Of a DNA stretch of 64,000 bases, positions 43,954 through 53,344 are shown piece by piece. Position 1 is the first letter of the stretch, and each line of letters opens with the position of its first letter. A program made the position numbers and the translations under genes. Location of the stretch: contig NZ_JBDFMI010000001.1 of NCBI RefSeq assembly GCF_047238185.1, positions 930,001-994,000 on the forward strand, written 5' to 3'. A model generated the notes under the pieces. The model had not been told where the DNA came from. It did not search any database and saw only the letters and a program-made list of their open reading frames with translations. Origin of the DNA: Bacillus_AD sp047238185 (lineage in GTDB: Bacteria; Bacillota; Bacilli; Bacillales; DSM-1321).

Positions 43954-44167
43954 TCCATTTGTTACCTCCCTATTTCTTTCATTACTTCCAATATTATCAT
44001 ATTTTCGACGGTATCTTGTCTATTTTTTCAATTCTTTCTTTTTTTGTCGTTTTATGAAAACTAGGGCGGTCGATCAAATGCAACTATTGTATTGTTTCGT
44101 GGATTGCAATAAAGGGTGTTATACTTTTCATATAGCAATCAACAAGGCTGGACAAGGAGTGGGAAAT

Positions 44168-44653
44168 ATGGAGAAACCTACAGAACAAGAGGCTTATGAT
44201 ATCCTCAAACAATTGGAAGTTCCCTATCAGCGGGTGGATCATGAACCTATCTATTCAGTAAAGCATTATGACGCGGTATTGCCTGGCCCCCAGGTAAAAA
44301 ATTTATTGCTGAAAACTAAAAAAGGGAAACAATATTATTTAGTTATCTTACCGGATGAAAAAAGTGCGGATTTGAAGGAGTTGGCTGTTCAACTTGATAT
44401 TAGCCGGCTTTCTTTTGCCTCAACGGAAGAATTGGATGTGTTGATGGGCTTGCAGCCTGGTTCTGTGACTCCCCTTGCATTGCACCATGATGAGGAAAAG
44501 CGCATCCAAGTGGTTATGGATGATTGTATCGATAAACAGGATACTGTCGGTTTTCATCCGAATATAAATACAACCACACTTATAATGGCTTTTGCGGATT
44601 TTGAACGTTACTTGGAATGGGCAGAGCATCCGCCTTTGTTTATATCATTATAA
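44168..44653 (+). CDS. YbaK/PrdX-type prolyl-tRNA deacylase family protein
   Basis: 161 residues of the YbaK/ProX editing fold, which hydrolyses mischarged tRNA (for example Ala-tRNA(Pro)). Typical features are YQRVDHEPIYSV, LPGPQVKNLLLKTKKGKQYYLV, LGLQPGSVTPLAL-like GLQPGSVTPLAL and a C-terminal HPNINTTTLIM. The start at 44168 follows AAGGAGTGGG; the frame is open much further upstream but only as antisense to the amidase gene. It acts in cytoplasmic translation quality control. It lies next to proI. Confidence 0.88.
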   Translation: MEKPTEQEAYDILKQLEVPYQRVDHEPIYSVKHYDAVLPGPQVKNLLLKTKKGKQYYLVILPDEKSADLKELAVQLDISRLSFASTEELDVLMGLQPGSVTPLALHHDEEKRIQVVMDDCIDKQDTVGFHPNINTTTLIMAFADFERYLEWAEHPPLFISL

Positions 44654-44725
44654 TTAGGATATAAATAAAACCCGGACATCCCTAAGCGTTCAGGGGGAAT
44701 GACCTGGGAAATTTAGAGAAACAAA

Positions 44726-44786
44726 AACACCTCACGTTGAAAAACGGGTATTCATTCCCTGTTAATCAACGTGAGGTGTTTTGCTT
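44726..44786. terminator. Long bidirectional terminator
   Basis: A perfect 15-bp stem (AACACCTCACGTTGA with TCAACGTGAGGTGTT) encloses a loop of about 25 bases. A and T runs flank it on both strands. It separates the deacylase gene from convergent proI. Confidence 0.85.
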
Positions 44787-44895
44787 TTTTCCTTTGGAGA
44801 AGCAGATTCTCCTTTAATTTGAAAGCAGTCATTAATAAAAGGAATTAGCTATTGGATGTAGATGTAGGAGGAGCAGAAATTCCGCTCCTTTATGG

Positions 44896-45738
44896 TTATT
44901 TTTTCAATAGCCTCAGATCTATTTCTTCGCTTAAACGTTCACCCATTACTTTGGACTGGTTTGTCGCTTCCACTATGCAATCAATGAACGCCTGTTTGAC
45001 TTCCCTTGATTGAAGGACTTTCAGGCCCGCTTCTGTCGTACCGCCTGGGGATGTGACTTCCTTGCGTAATTGCTGGGGTGTTTTACTTGTATTCAGCAAC
45101 ATTTCAGCTGCTCCAATAATAGTCTGCAAAATGAGTTCCTTTGCATTTTTCTGATCGAGGCCGATTGATTTGGCCGATGATTCCATTGCCTCCACCAGGT
45201 AATATATATAGGCGGGGCCGCTTCCTGAAAGTCCGGTTACGGCGTCCAGCTGTTCTTCGCTGACGATGGATGTATTGCCGAATGTTTGCAGCAAGCCTAG
45301 TGCGTGCTGTAGCTCCCGATCGGTCACTAATGAATTATGCGCCAATGCGGTAGCGGACCGCCCTAAAGCTGCAGAGGTATTGGGCATGCAGCGGATAATA
45401 GGATTATTCATATCCAGAATGCGTGAAATGCTATCAATGGATACGCCTGCTGCAACGGAAATAATAAGCATATGTGAAGACATATATTCTTTTGCTGTAG
45501 ATAAAGCTTGGAAAATATCTTTTGGCTTAACCGCAAGCACGATTATATCCGACTCTTGAATGAGTGTTTGGTAGGATGAGGCTGGCGATATGCCATACTG
45601 CTCACGAAGGAAAGATAGGCGTTTGGGATTGCTTCGGTTGATGACATGGATGGAGCTGGATTGTACAACTTTTTTGGCCGTAATTCCTGAAATCATGGCT
45701 TCCGCCATTGAGCCGCTGCCTATAAAGGATAGTTTCAT
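44896..45738 (-). CDS. proI: Pyrroline-5-carboxylate reductase
   Basis: Last step of proline synthesis, NADPH-dependent; 280 residues. N-terminal FIGSGSMAEAM (Rossmann), VLAVKPKDI, and the family signature GPAYIYYLVEAM with LRKEVTSPGGTTEAGL. RBS AAGGAGG precedes the ATG. It is controlled by the T-box leader just upstream, consistent with a biosynthetic proline gene. B. subtilis proI sits at the same place. Confidence 0.94.
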   Translation of the reverse strand: MKLSFIGSGSMAEAMISGITAKKVVQSSSIHVINRSNPKRLSFLREQYGISPASSYQTLIQESDIIVLAVKPKDIFQALSTAKEYMSSHMLIISVAAGVSIDSISRILDMNNPIIRCMPNTSAALGRSATALAHNSLVTDRELQHALGLLQTFGNTSIVSEEQLDAVTGLSGSGPAYIYYLVEAMESSAKSIGLDQKNAKELILQTIIGAAEMLLNTSKTPQQLRKEVTSPGGTTEAGLKVLQSREVKQAFIDCIVEATNQSKVMGERLSEEIDLRLLKK

Positions 45739-45764
45739 AACAATGTAAGCCTCCTTCTAATAGA

Positions 45765-46025
45765 TAAAAATAAAAAGCCCTCCGCCCGTAAAAAGGGCGA
45801 AAGACTCTGCTTCCGTGGTACCACCTTTGTTCATCCGGCTATAAAGCCAAATGCACTTGTGCTCCATTATCGCTGGATGCCTGCGGTCAAGTTTTCCTGA
45901 CAGCTCATGAGGAAGGTTCAATCATACAGCGGGCATCATGAGCCTTTCAGCCGGTGGACTCATTCTCTTTATGCCTTGTATCATTTACTATTCTCAATCA
46001 TCGCTTTACTATATGAAAGACTTTT
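45765..46025 (-). promoter_or_regulatory. T-box riboswitch leader of proI (probably tRNA-Pro)
   Basis: On the minus strand the T-box core GGTGGTACCACGG (45812-45825) precedes a terminator hairpin with CGCCC/GGGCG arms and T-run (45777-45808). Upstream lies a large stem-I region. A CCU triplet at 45916-45914, in the context TGAACCTTCC at the base of stem I, is a good proline specifier. Uncharged tRNA-Pro should stabilise the antiterminator and turn on proI. Confidence 0.85.
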
Positions 46026-46206
46026 TATAGATTATGACGCAACCAGACATTGGTGTCAACCATTAAGGCGTAATTGTTTCCGGGCTTCTTGCCATTATTA
46101 TCGGGAAACAGAGCCGATATAACATGACTTTTCTGCACCATCGTAGTAAACTTGTAAATAATACAATGAATAGCTATTCATAATTTATGACAAACGGGTG
46201 AGGAAA

Positions 46207-47169
46207 ATGACTGAATGGAATAATAATGTGGCGCAAATTACGCTCCCTACGACCTTTGCAGTAGGAGATGTAAACGCCTTCGTATTAAAAGGGGAAGCCT
46301 TAACATTAGTAGATTCAGGGGTTAATACACAAGAAGCCAAGCAGGCGATCCAGTCTGGATTGGCGGAGCTGAAACTTAGCATGGATGATATCGAACAGAT
46401 GATTATTACGCACCACCATCCTGACCACGTTGGGGGCATTTCATTTTTCGATGAGGCAGTTCCTTTGCTGGGCCATGCGTATAATGTGCCTTGGCTAGGA
46501 GGCTCAAAACAGTTTGCTGAAGAATATGTTGATTTTTACTTGAAGCTCGCTAAGGAAATGGGAGTACCCGAACATTACTTGTCCATGTTTGGAAAGCTGA
46601 AGAGCAATCTTGGATATGGCAGCAATCGTCCGCTTACCCAGAGCTTAAAGGAAGGCGATTCTGTTCCGGGCCATCCTGGCTGGACAGTGCTTGAAACACC
46701 AGGCCATGCGGAAAGCCACATTGCCCTCTATAAAGAAAGTGAGGGTGCACTAATTGGCGGCGATCTTTTATTATCTAAAGTTTCGCCGAATCCGCTTATC
46801 GAGCCGCCAATGGAAAAAGGGCAGGAACGCCCCAAATCGCAGCTTCTTCTGAATGAATCATTGCGCAGGATTTATGAACTTCCTCTAAGCATCGTATATG
46901 CAGGGCATGGGGATCCTATTGCCGAACCGAAGCCACTCATAGAAAAACGGCTTCAATCACAGCATGAAAGGGCAATGAAAGTGTATACATACCTTAAAGA
47001 ACAGCCGTCAACCGTTTTTGAAATAACAACGAAGCTGTTCCCGAAAATCTATGAAAAGCAATTCGGTTTAACCTTATCGGAGACGCTGGGCCAGTTCGAT
47101 TATTTGCTGGACCGCAATGAGATTGCCGGCGTGCAGGAAGCAGCGGGCATTCGATACCATGTAAAATAA
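46207..47169 (+). CDS. yqjP: Metallo-beta-lactamase-fold hydrolase YqjP
   Basis: 320 residues matching B. subtilis YqjP. The zinc motif is ITHHHPDHVGG; further ligands are in TPGHAESHIALY and YAGHGDP. A C-terminal helical region (LKEQPSTVFEITTKLFP) resembles the winged-helix end of the LACTB2/glyoxalase-like branch. Substrate unknown. The ATG at 46207 has GGGTGAGG in front of it; a GTG three codons earlier is possible. It is divergent from proI. Confidence 0.86.
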   Translation: MTEWNNNVAQITLPTTFAVGDVNAFVLKGEALTLVDSGVNTQEAKQAIQSGLAELKLSMDDIEQMIITHHHPDHVGGISFFDEAVPLLGHAYNVPWLGGSKQFAEEYVDFYLKLAKEMGVPEHYLSMFGKLKSNLGYGSNRPLTQSLKEGDSVPGHPGWTVLETPGHAESHIALYKESEGALIGGDLLLSKVSPNPLIEPPMEKGQERPKSQLLLNESLRRIYELPLSIVYAGHGDPIAEPKPLIEKRLQSQHERAMKVYTYLKEQPSTVFEITTKLFPKIYEKQFGLTLSETLGQFDYLLDRNEIAGVQEAAGIRYHVK

Positions 47170-47185
47170 AGTGACCATCATTGGA

Positions 47186-47224
47186 AAGGGAGTGCTCCTT
47201 CATACTTAGGGGCGCTCTTTTTGT
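47186..47224 (+). terminator. Probable terminator of yqjP
   Basis: An imperfect stem of AAAGGGAGTGCTCC with GGGGCGCTCTTT, followed by TTTTT. The rest of the 47170-47465 gap holds GC-rich repeat-like scraps (GCGCGAGGAG, AAAGTCGCTTTCCGCC) and no gene. Confidence 0.55.
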
Positions 47225-47465
47225 TTGGCCGCTGCGCGAGGAGTTTTTACCTCCTAGACATGAAGACCGCGAATAAAATGTTTTTTACGGGGTGAGGATG
47301 GTAAAATGATAGAGAATATCTTTTTTTAATAGTATGCTGTTTTCACATATAGTTTGGTTTAGACGGACAATGGGCGCTCAAGAAAGTCGCTTTCCGCCGT
47401 TAGACTTATTCAAAACAACAAGCTTGTTGAAAACAGCCTAATAGTATAAGCGATTTTGAGGTGAA

Positions 47466-48260
47466 ATGGTGGTTAAACTAAAGAATAAACGTATCGTCAT
47501 AACAGGGGCATCTGCCGGCCTCGGGGAGCGGTTGGCCTATAAGGCGGCTGAAAAAGGAGCACTTCCCATTTTGATTGCCCGTTCAGAAGATAAATTGAAC
47601 ATTATTAGTGAAGAAGTGAACAGGATTTATCGAATCAAACCTGTCTACTACAAGGCGGATATCGGAGTGGAGAAAGAGGTTGCCGCTGTATTTGCCGATA
47701 TCAAGGAAAATATCGGATCTGTGGATATCCTAGTCAATAATGCAGGCTTCGGGGTATATGACCTGGTGGCTGATGCCGATATGGATGATTATAAGGAGAT
47801 GTTCGCAGTCAATGTTTTTGGGGTTATCGCTTGTACGAAAGCTGTCCTTCCGGATATGCTGGCAAACAATCGGGGCCATATTATTAACATCGCTTCACAA
47901 GCGGGAAAAGTTGCTACACCGAAATCAAGCGGCTATTCGGCCACTAAACATGCTGTACTGGGATTTACAAACAGCTTGAGGCTAGAATTGCTTGAAACGG
48001 CAATCTCCGTTTCAACGGTGAATCCAGGCCCTATAGAAACCAATTTTTTTGACAGAGCCGATAAATCGGGAACGTATAAGGAAAAGGCCCAGAAAATGAT
48101 GATGGATGCCGATCATGTTGCTGGCCGAATTGTCCATTTAATGGAGCATCCAAAACGTGAATTGAATCTGCCCGGTTGGATGAATCTTGGCAGCACGCTC
48201 TACAATCTTTTTCCGACGATCACAGAAAAAATAGCCGGTAAGAAATTCAATATGAAATGA
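47466..48260 (+). CDS. yqjQ: Short-chain dehydrogenase/reductase YqjQ
   Basis: NAD(P)-dependent oxidoreductase of 264 residues. Cofactor motif TGASAGLGERLA, NNAGFG, catalytic serine in NIASQAG and YSATK active site. It matches B. subtilis YqjQ in place and length. Substrate unknown. GAGGTGA lies very close to the ATG at 47466, so the GTG one codon later may be the true start. Confidence 0.88.
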   Translation: MVVKLKNKRIVITGASAGLGERLAYKAAEKGALPILIARSEDKLNIISEEVNRIYRIKPVYYKADIGVEKEVAAVFADIKENIGSVDILVNNAGFGVYDLVADADMDDYKEMFAVNVFGVIACTKAVLPDMLANNRGHIINIASQAGKVATPKSSGYSATKHAVLGFTNSLRLELLETAISVSTVNPGPIETNFFDRADKSGTYKEKAQKMMMDADHVAGRIVHLMEHPKRELNLPGWMNLGSTLYNLFPTITEKIAGKKFNMK

Positions 48261-48317
48261 CAGGCAGCCAATCGCAATGTAGAAGGTTGGTATGCACCTA
48301 ACATAGAGGTGAACGGA

Positions 48318-48824
48318 ATGAAAAAAGTTTTGGCTGTTTTATTGGCCGCACTAATTCTGGCCGGTTGTAAACAGGAAACGGTTCATAGCGGCACCGAAGG
48401 TTTTATTACTCAATTTGAAAAGGATGACAGATTGCTGATCGGGGACGTGATCTATGAAATCGATCATGATACACAGATACAGACGGAGGACGGCGATCGG
48501 CTGAAGAAAAAAGATTTAAAGCTCGGGATGAAAATAAAGCCTTTTTATGAAGGGAAAAAAGAACAGGTTTTCCCTTCAAGGGCCCATGCCAAATTGCTAT
48601 TGATCCAAAATGATCCAGAAAGCCTAAAAGAAACATCGATGATCATAAATGTTTTGAGACAATTGCGACACAATGAAGATGAACATTTTATTATAACCAA
48701 GATGGTCCATAAAGATGATGAGGATGCTTACATAATGAATGTAATGAGGCGATCAAATGTCGATATCGGTTCTACCATTACGGTTGATGAACATAGCTAT
48801 GAAATTCTTTATATGGAAGCCTGA
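48318..48824 (+). CDS. Uncharacterised lipoprotein
   Basis: 168 residues. A signal peptide ends in the lipobox LILAGC (Cys17), so it is anchored outside the membrane. The mature part starts with a small beta-rich domain (GFITQFEKDDRLLIGDVIYE, then KLGMKIKPFYEG) that recalls OB-like secreted domains of the DUF3221 type. That resemblance is tentative. The ATG at 48318 follows GAGGTGAAC. A terminator follows at 48828-48860. Function unknown. Confidence 0.75.
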   Translation: MKKVLAVLLAALILAGCKQETVHSGTEGFITQFEKDDRLLIGDVIYEIDHDTQIQTEDGDRLKKKDLKLGMKIKPFYEGKKEQVFPSRAHAKLLLIQNDPESLKETSMIINVLRQLRHNEDEHFIITKMVHKDDEDAYIMNVMRRSNVDIGSTITVDEHSYEILYMEA

Positions 48825-48827
48825 CGG

Positions 48828-48862
48828 GCAAACAGCTGCATAAGCGCTGTTTGCCTTTTTCA
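48828..48862 (+). terminator. Terminator
   Basis: GGCAAACAGC pairs with GCTGTTTGCC around a short loop, followed by TTTTT. Confidence 0.85.
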
Positions 48863-48902
48863 TGGCTAAGAGGCCAGCCTCAGAATAAGCCGCCCGCTTT
48901 GT

Positions 48903-49667
48903 TTAAACCTTTGCTTGAGCTTTAATGATGAAGCGGTGCTGATACACATTAAAGTAACCATCCTCAGTTAGTTGCTGATGAATGCGATAAAGGGAATCTA
49001 GGTCTTTTTCTATACTGAAATCAGGGACTTGCCATGGGATGGCTTTCAAATAGTATACAAGAGAGCCGATATCATAGAATCGCTGGACCGGGAATGCTTC
49101 TTTGCAATCAACAATGGTAAAGCCGCTGTTCTTCAATTCTTCTACGGCAAATGCCATATTCCAATGGCTGAATTCCAGATTGGCTGGCTTGCCCAATGCC
49201 GCATTTATTCCGTTGCAATCAGTTCCTCCGACCTGTTGAGTCAGGAAAATAGCGCCCTCGCTCATGATTCGTTTAACTTCTGCCGGATCGTATGACTCAT
49301 GCCTGTTCAGGACGAGGTCGAATTCGCCTTTCAGGAATGGCAGGGAATGATCATCGCTAATGTGTGAAACTTGAATCCCTAAGGGTTCCAATTGTTTTCT
49401 TGCAATCGGCACATTCGGTTCATAGGCTTCCGTCGCCTTTATTGCCGATTTACAGCTTTTGCTAAAGATAGAAAGGAATTCACCTCCTCCCGTACCCATA
49501 TCAAGAATGCTTCCGGCCTTATTTGCCGCTGAATGGGTCATGCTGCCGTATGACCAAGGCAGTAACTCATACTGAATGCGGCCTGTTGCTTCTACATAGG
49601 AAAAGTCCCAGCCATCAAAAGGCTGTTTTGCCTCTTCTATTTGTTGCAAAAAATGATCGCTGTACAT
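48903..49667 (-). CDS. SAM-dependent class I methyltransferase
   Basis: 254 residues. SAM-binding motif I ILDMGTGGGEFLSIF and acidic ATEAYEPN, followed by SDDHSLPF and FDLVLNRHESY. The substrate is unknown. The start at 49667 is fixed by AAGGAGGA; the frame extends 29 codons upstream without an RBS. Isolated gene between a lipoprotein gene and divergent pyruvate oxidase. Confidence 0.82.
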   Translation of the reverse strand: MYSDHFLQQIEEAKQPFDGWDFSYVEATGRIQYELLPWSYGSMTHSAANKAGSILDMGTGGGEFLSIFSKSCKSAIKATEAYEPNVPIARKQLEPLGIQVSHISDDHSLPFLKGEFDLVLNRHESYDPAEVKRIMSEGAIFLTQQVGGTDCNGINAALGKPANLEFSHWNMAFAVEELKNSGFTIVDCKEAFPVQRFYDIGSLVYYLKAIPWQVPDFSIEKDLDSLYRIHQQLTEDGYFNVYQHRFIIKAQAKV

Positions 49668-49785
49668 TTTAATCCTCCTTATGCTGTACATTTTTTGTGC
49701 GTGTTTTTTTATTCCATATATGTATAATTTATCTATTTTATTTTTTTCGGTCAACTTGATTATGTCTTTCGTCCCATCAAAAGGC

Positions 49786-49811
49786 GTTTTATGGTCTGCT
49801 GGCTAGGGAAG
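49786..49811 (+). promoter_or_regulatory. Candidate SigB promoter of pyruvate oxidase
   Basis: GTTTTA (49786-49791), 14 bases, then GGGAAG (49806-49811). This fits the sigma-B consensus GTTTWW-N12-15-GGGWAW at all but the last position. The start codon is 43 bases downstream. The B. subtilis homologue ydaP belongs to the sigma-B general stress regulon. Confidence 0.6.
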
Positions 49812-49853
49812 ATATAGAGTAGTTCAGTTATTTAACAAGGGAGGATCTACAAT

Positions 49854-51575
49854 ATGGGAAAAGTGACGGCTGGTAAAGCCTTAGTAAAAACAATGGAAAA
49901 TTGGGGGATCGACCATATATATGGAATACCTGGAGATTCAATCAATAATGTAGTGGAGGAGCTCCGTAAAGAGGAATCGGCCATTTCCTTTATACAAGTG
50001 CGGCATGAAGAAACAGCATCGCTGGCAGCCGCCGCGTATACAAAAATGACGGGCAAAATCGGTGTGTGCCTGTCCATTGCCGGACCTGGGGCAGTGCATT
50101 TATTGAACGGCATGTATGATGCGAAGATGGATGGAGTGCCTATGCTTGTCCTCGCAGGCCAGGTAGCATCAAATAAAGTCGGTAAACATGATTTTCAAGA
50201 AATCAAGCTTGAAAGTGTGTTTGAAGATGTAGCAGTCTATAATCAACAGATTACAAGTGCAGAAAGCCTGCCGGACCTGGTCAATCAAGCGATACGTACA
50301 GCTTATGCAAAAAAAGGGCCAGCAGTCCTTATTATTCCGGATGATATCCCTACATTTAAAATCGATAAAGCAACAGAGAATACATCGAACGCTTATAGTA
50401 TTCCCCGCCTTTTTCCGGAAGAAAAGAAATTGCAGCTGGCTTTGGATAAAATCGAAAAAAGCAAGCGCCCAGTTGTACTGGCAGGATTCGGTGCCAGACA
50501 TGCGCGCACTGAGCTGAAACGGTTTTCTGAAACGTTCGGCGCTCCTGTTGTCGTGACGTTGCCAGGTAAAGGGGCACTGCCTGATACAGATTTAAGCAAT
50601 TTGGGCAACTTAGGGAGAATCGGAACCAAGCCGGCTTATGAAGCAATGGAAGAAACAGATTTATTAATTATGATCGGCACCAATTATCCATATAGAGATT
50701 ATTTGCCTGATGGTGTGGAGGCGATCCAGATTGATTTGAAGGCGGAAGTCATCGGGAATAAATATCCGGTGAATCTTGGCCTTATCGGGGATTCAGCCGG
50801 AATTTTGGCCTGGTTCAACCAGCACGGCAAGCAAAAGGACAATCGCACATTCCTGGAAGAATGCCGTAAAAATATGCAAAATTGGTGGAAACAAATCGAG
50901 AAGGATGAACAAAATGCGTCAACCCCTATCCAGCCTGAGGCAGTTATTCCATTTGTACAGAAATATGCCGATGACGACGCTGTCCTTTCCGTAGATGTAG
51001 GGAACGTCACTGTTTGGACGACCCGCCATTTCCGTGCCACAAACCAAACGTTTGCTTTCTCCAGTTGGTTGGCAACGATGGGATGCGGCCTGCCAGGCGC
51101 TATTGCAGCCAGCATTGCTTATCCAGATCGCCAAAGCATTGCGGTTTGCGGCGATGGAGGCTTCGCTATGGTCATGCAGGATTTCATTACAGCAGTCAAA
51201 TACGATTTGCCGATCACCGTTGTTGTCTTGAACAATGATATGCTCGGCATGATTAAATCAGAGCAAGCGGTTAAAGGGCATTTGAATTACGTGGTTAACC
51301 TTCAGGATTTCAATTTCGCAAAATTTGCTGAAGCATGTGGGGGAGAAGGATTCCGCGTAGAAAAATACGAAGAATTGGAAGGGGCGTTCTCTATGGCGAA
51401 ACAGGCAAAACGGCCTGTCATCATTGACGTGCGCGTTGAAGAAGTGCCGCCGATCCCAGGCAAGATCCTTCTTCCTGAAGCAGTGGGCTATTCAAAAGCA
51501 GCAATGAAAAAATTCTTCACTGAGGGTTCATTCGATATGCCGCCTCTTAAGAAGAGCATCAGCCGGTTGGTATAA
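49854..51575 (+). CDS. Pyruvate oxidase (YdaP/PoxB type, thiamine diphosphate enzyme)
   Basis: 573 residues of the ThDP-dependent oxidase family. The N-terminal PYR domain has catalytic Glu in QVRHEETASLAAAAYTKMTG. A middle FAD-binding domain follows. The C-terminal PP domain has ThDP motif GDGGFAMVMQDF then VVLNND. It probably oxidises pyruvate to acetate or acetyl phosphate with CO2 release. Length and sequence style resemble B. subtilis YdaP. RBS AAGGGAGG. Preceded by a sigma-B-like promoter, so stress induction is likely. Confidence 0.9.
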   Translation: MGKVTAGKALVKTMENWGIDHIYGIPGDSINNVVEELRKEESAISFIQVRHEETASLAAAAYTKMTGKIGVCLSIAGPGAVHLLNGMYDAKMDGVPMLVLAGQVASNKVGKHDFQEIKLESVFEDVAVYNQQITSAESLPDLVNQAIRTAYAKKGPAVLIIPDDIPTFKIDKATENTSNAYSIPRLFPEEKKLQLALDKIEKSKRPVVLAGFGARHARTELKRFSETFGAPVVVTLPGKGALPDTDLSNLGNLGRIGTKPAYEAMEETDLLIMIGTNYPYRDYLPDGVEAIQIDLKAEVIGNKYPVNLGLIGDSAGILAWFNQHGKQKDNRTFLEECRKNMQNWWKQIEKDEQNASTPIQPEAVIPFVQKYADDDAVLSVDVGNVTVWTTRHFRATNQTFAFSSWLATMGCGLPGAIAASIAYPDRQSIAVCGDGGFAMVMQDFITAVKYDLPITVVVLNNDMLGMIKSEQAVKGHLNYVVNLQDFNFAKFAEACGGEGFRVEKYEELEGAFSMAKQAKRPVIIDVRVEEVPPIPGKILLPEAVGYSKAAMKKFFTEGSFDMPPLKKSISRLV

Positions 51576-51587
51576 GAACTAGAAAAC

Positions 51588-51625
51588 GAGAAACCAAGCC
51601 ATTTTATAGGGGCTTGGTTTCTTTA
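51588..51625. terminator. Bidirectional terminator
   Basis: AAACCAAGCC pairs with GGCTTGGTTT around an eight-base loop. It sits between convergent genes and overlaps the end of the DUF1835 gene. Confidence 0.8.
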
Positions 51626-52647
51626 TGCTTAGAAACATTATCCTGAAGCCGAACCCGATAAGCATACATGGAGACAGGCGTTCCTTTCATTTCAAAAAGA
51701 CCATTCAAGATCATCATTCGTAATCGATATTCTAGGTATGAGCTGTCAATGGATTTACAGTGGGATATGGCCTCGCCGATAAGCTGGCCAGCGGCTATGT
51801 AATCCGCGCTGCCCTGCTGGAGCTTTCGTGCCGACTGGATGAGCGAATAGTCATAATAATTCTCTTGAACATCGATTATTTGCCCGTTTTTCCATGTGCG
51901 AAGCACGCTTGCCGATTGGATAAGAATCGCCCATTCATTACGGTATGCCACTTTTTCTTCTTGAGTCAAGCAGCGGTGCATTTCACTGGCTTGGTAGATC
52001 TGCTTCATCCACTCAGGCGATAATTCCCCGCTGGATTCGATTTGATCGGTTTCTTCATTCGCATAATAAAGCTGCGAGAAGATGTCAGGTACGTTAATCA
52101 GTAAAAGCGGGTTTTGCTTCTCTATTAATAACGAACAGATCCATCTCGTGCCTATTTGTTCTTGGGCATTATTGCCTGTCCATATGATAATGGGGATGCT
52201 CTCCTTCAATTTGAGAATGTGTTTGATTGCTTCACTTGTTTCTCTCCGTTCCTTTTGTACATCATGCATGTGGATTAAATGATCCTGAAGCCATTCATAC
52301 CGGCTTTGCAGTCCCTCAGACTGCGCTATTTCCTCTAACGGTCCGACGGAGAAAAGCTGCGGTACAGTAAGTACCCTTTCCTTCATATGCAACTCCATTG
52401 AAGATAGCGCTTGTTTAAGTGCCCCTGCAGATGGTTGGTTGAACAAAATATGGCAAACCTTTTCCTCACCTGAAAGTGTAGCTTCATGGATATGGTTCCT
52501 TAGAAACAATTGATAGGCTTTCTGTGCGTAGACAGCAATTTGGTCTGGCGCACAATGTTTATCGATCGGCTGCAATAGTTGGTAAAGCTTCATTTTTGCC
52601 TCTCTTTCAGAAAGATTCATTATGGCATCTCGTAAAGAGTTGTTCAT
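51604..52647 (-). CDS. DUF1835 (with DUF3658-like C-terminus) protein
   Basis: 347 residues. The N-terminal third is a helical extension. The central region has the DUF1835 pattern: VCHILFNQPSAGALKQAL, then LTVPQLFSVGPLEEIA, YEWLQDHL and IIIWTGNNAQEQIGTRW. The end fits the associated DUF3658. No catalytic role is established. GGAGGTGG precedes the ATG. It is transcribed away from the sigma factor gene. Confidence 0.8.
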   Translation of the reverse strand: MNNSLRDAIMNLSEREAKMKLYQLLQPIDKHCAPDQIAVYAQKAYQLFLRNHIHEATLSGEEKVCHILFNQPSAGALKQALSSMELHMKERVLTVPQLFSVGPLEEIAQSEGLQSRYEWLQDHLIHMHDVQKERRETSEAIKHILKLKESIPIIIWTGNNAQEQIGTRWICSLLIEKQNPLLLINVPDIFSQLYYANEETDQIESSGELSPEWMKQIYQASEMHRCLTQEEKVAYRNEWAILIQSASVLRTWKNGQIIDVQENYYDYSLIQSARKLQQGSADYIAAGQLIGEAISHCKSIDSSYLEYRLRMMILNGLFEMKGTPVSMYAYRVRLQDNVSKHKETKPL

Positions 52648-52801
52648 GGGCCACCTCCGTCTTGTTTATTTTTTTCCATTTATTTTTATTTTATAGATTG
52701 ATTTTTCCTTATTCAATCATTGAAAGAGGCATTTAAAAAAAGTTGAAACTTTTTCCTGCTCCTGTAGTCTATAGGATAACAGAGAAATTGGGGGGCTTTT
52801 G

Positions 52802-53344
52802 ATGGAGGAAGAACAGCTGGCTAAGAGAGCCGTGAAAGGAGATCAAGATGCCTTTTTGGCATTGCTCCAACTGCATAAAAAAACCTTATATAAAACGGCG
52901 CTGGCTTATTTACGCAATGAGAACGAAGCATTGGAAGCACTGCAGGAAGTGACTTACCGCGCTTATATCCATATCTCTTCCTTGAGGGAGCCTGCTTTTG
53001 CAAAGACATGGCTGCTGCGGATCATGATGAATTACTGCCATGACCATGCCAGGAACAAAAAGCGCGTCGTTATCAATGAACAACTGGCCAATTCCTTAGC
53101 CGGAGATGTTTCCTATGAGCATATGGAATTGCTCGATGCAATGGAGGCTCTTGATAAGCGATCCCAGGAAGTTTTATCGCTGAAATATTTCCAGGACTTA
53201 AAAATTGCAGAAATCGCCCGGCTTCTTGATAGGCCAGAAGGGACAATCAAGACATGGCTTAATCGGGCGCTGCAATCCTTAAGAACTGTTTTGGCAGACC
53301 GGGAAGGAGGTAGAGCGGCATGCCCCAAGAAGAAGCAAAGCTAA
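52802..53344 (+). CDS. ECF-type RNA polymerase sigma factor
   Basis: 180 residues. Region 2 (about 8-75) has the alternating DAFLALLQLHKKTLYKTALA and YRAYIHISSL; region 4 (about 110-165) has the helix-turn-helix IAEIARLLDRPEGTIKTWLNRA. It resembles the SigV/SigW branch. ATG follows GGGGGGC. The downstream membrane protein gene overlaps its end by 25 bases, the usual sigma/anti-sigma layout. The regulon is unknown. Confidence 0.9.
   Translation: MEEEQLAKRAVKGDQDAFLALLQLHKKTLYKTALAYLRNENEALEALQEVTYRAYIHISSLREPAFAKTWLLRIMMNYCHDHARNKKRVVINEQLANSLAGDVSYEHMELLDAMEALDKRSQEVLSLKYFQDLKIAEIARLLDRPEGTIKTWLNRALQSLRTVLADREGGRAACPKKKQS

Noticed and set aside
43613..44167. Long N-terminal extension of the YbaK-type frame over the amidase gene
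   Set aside because: It is antisense to the well-supported SLH-amidase gene, and a strong ribosome-binding site marks the start at 44168.
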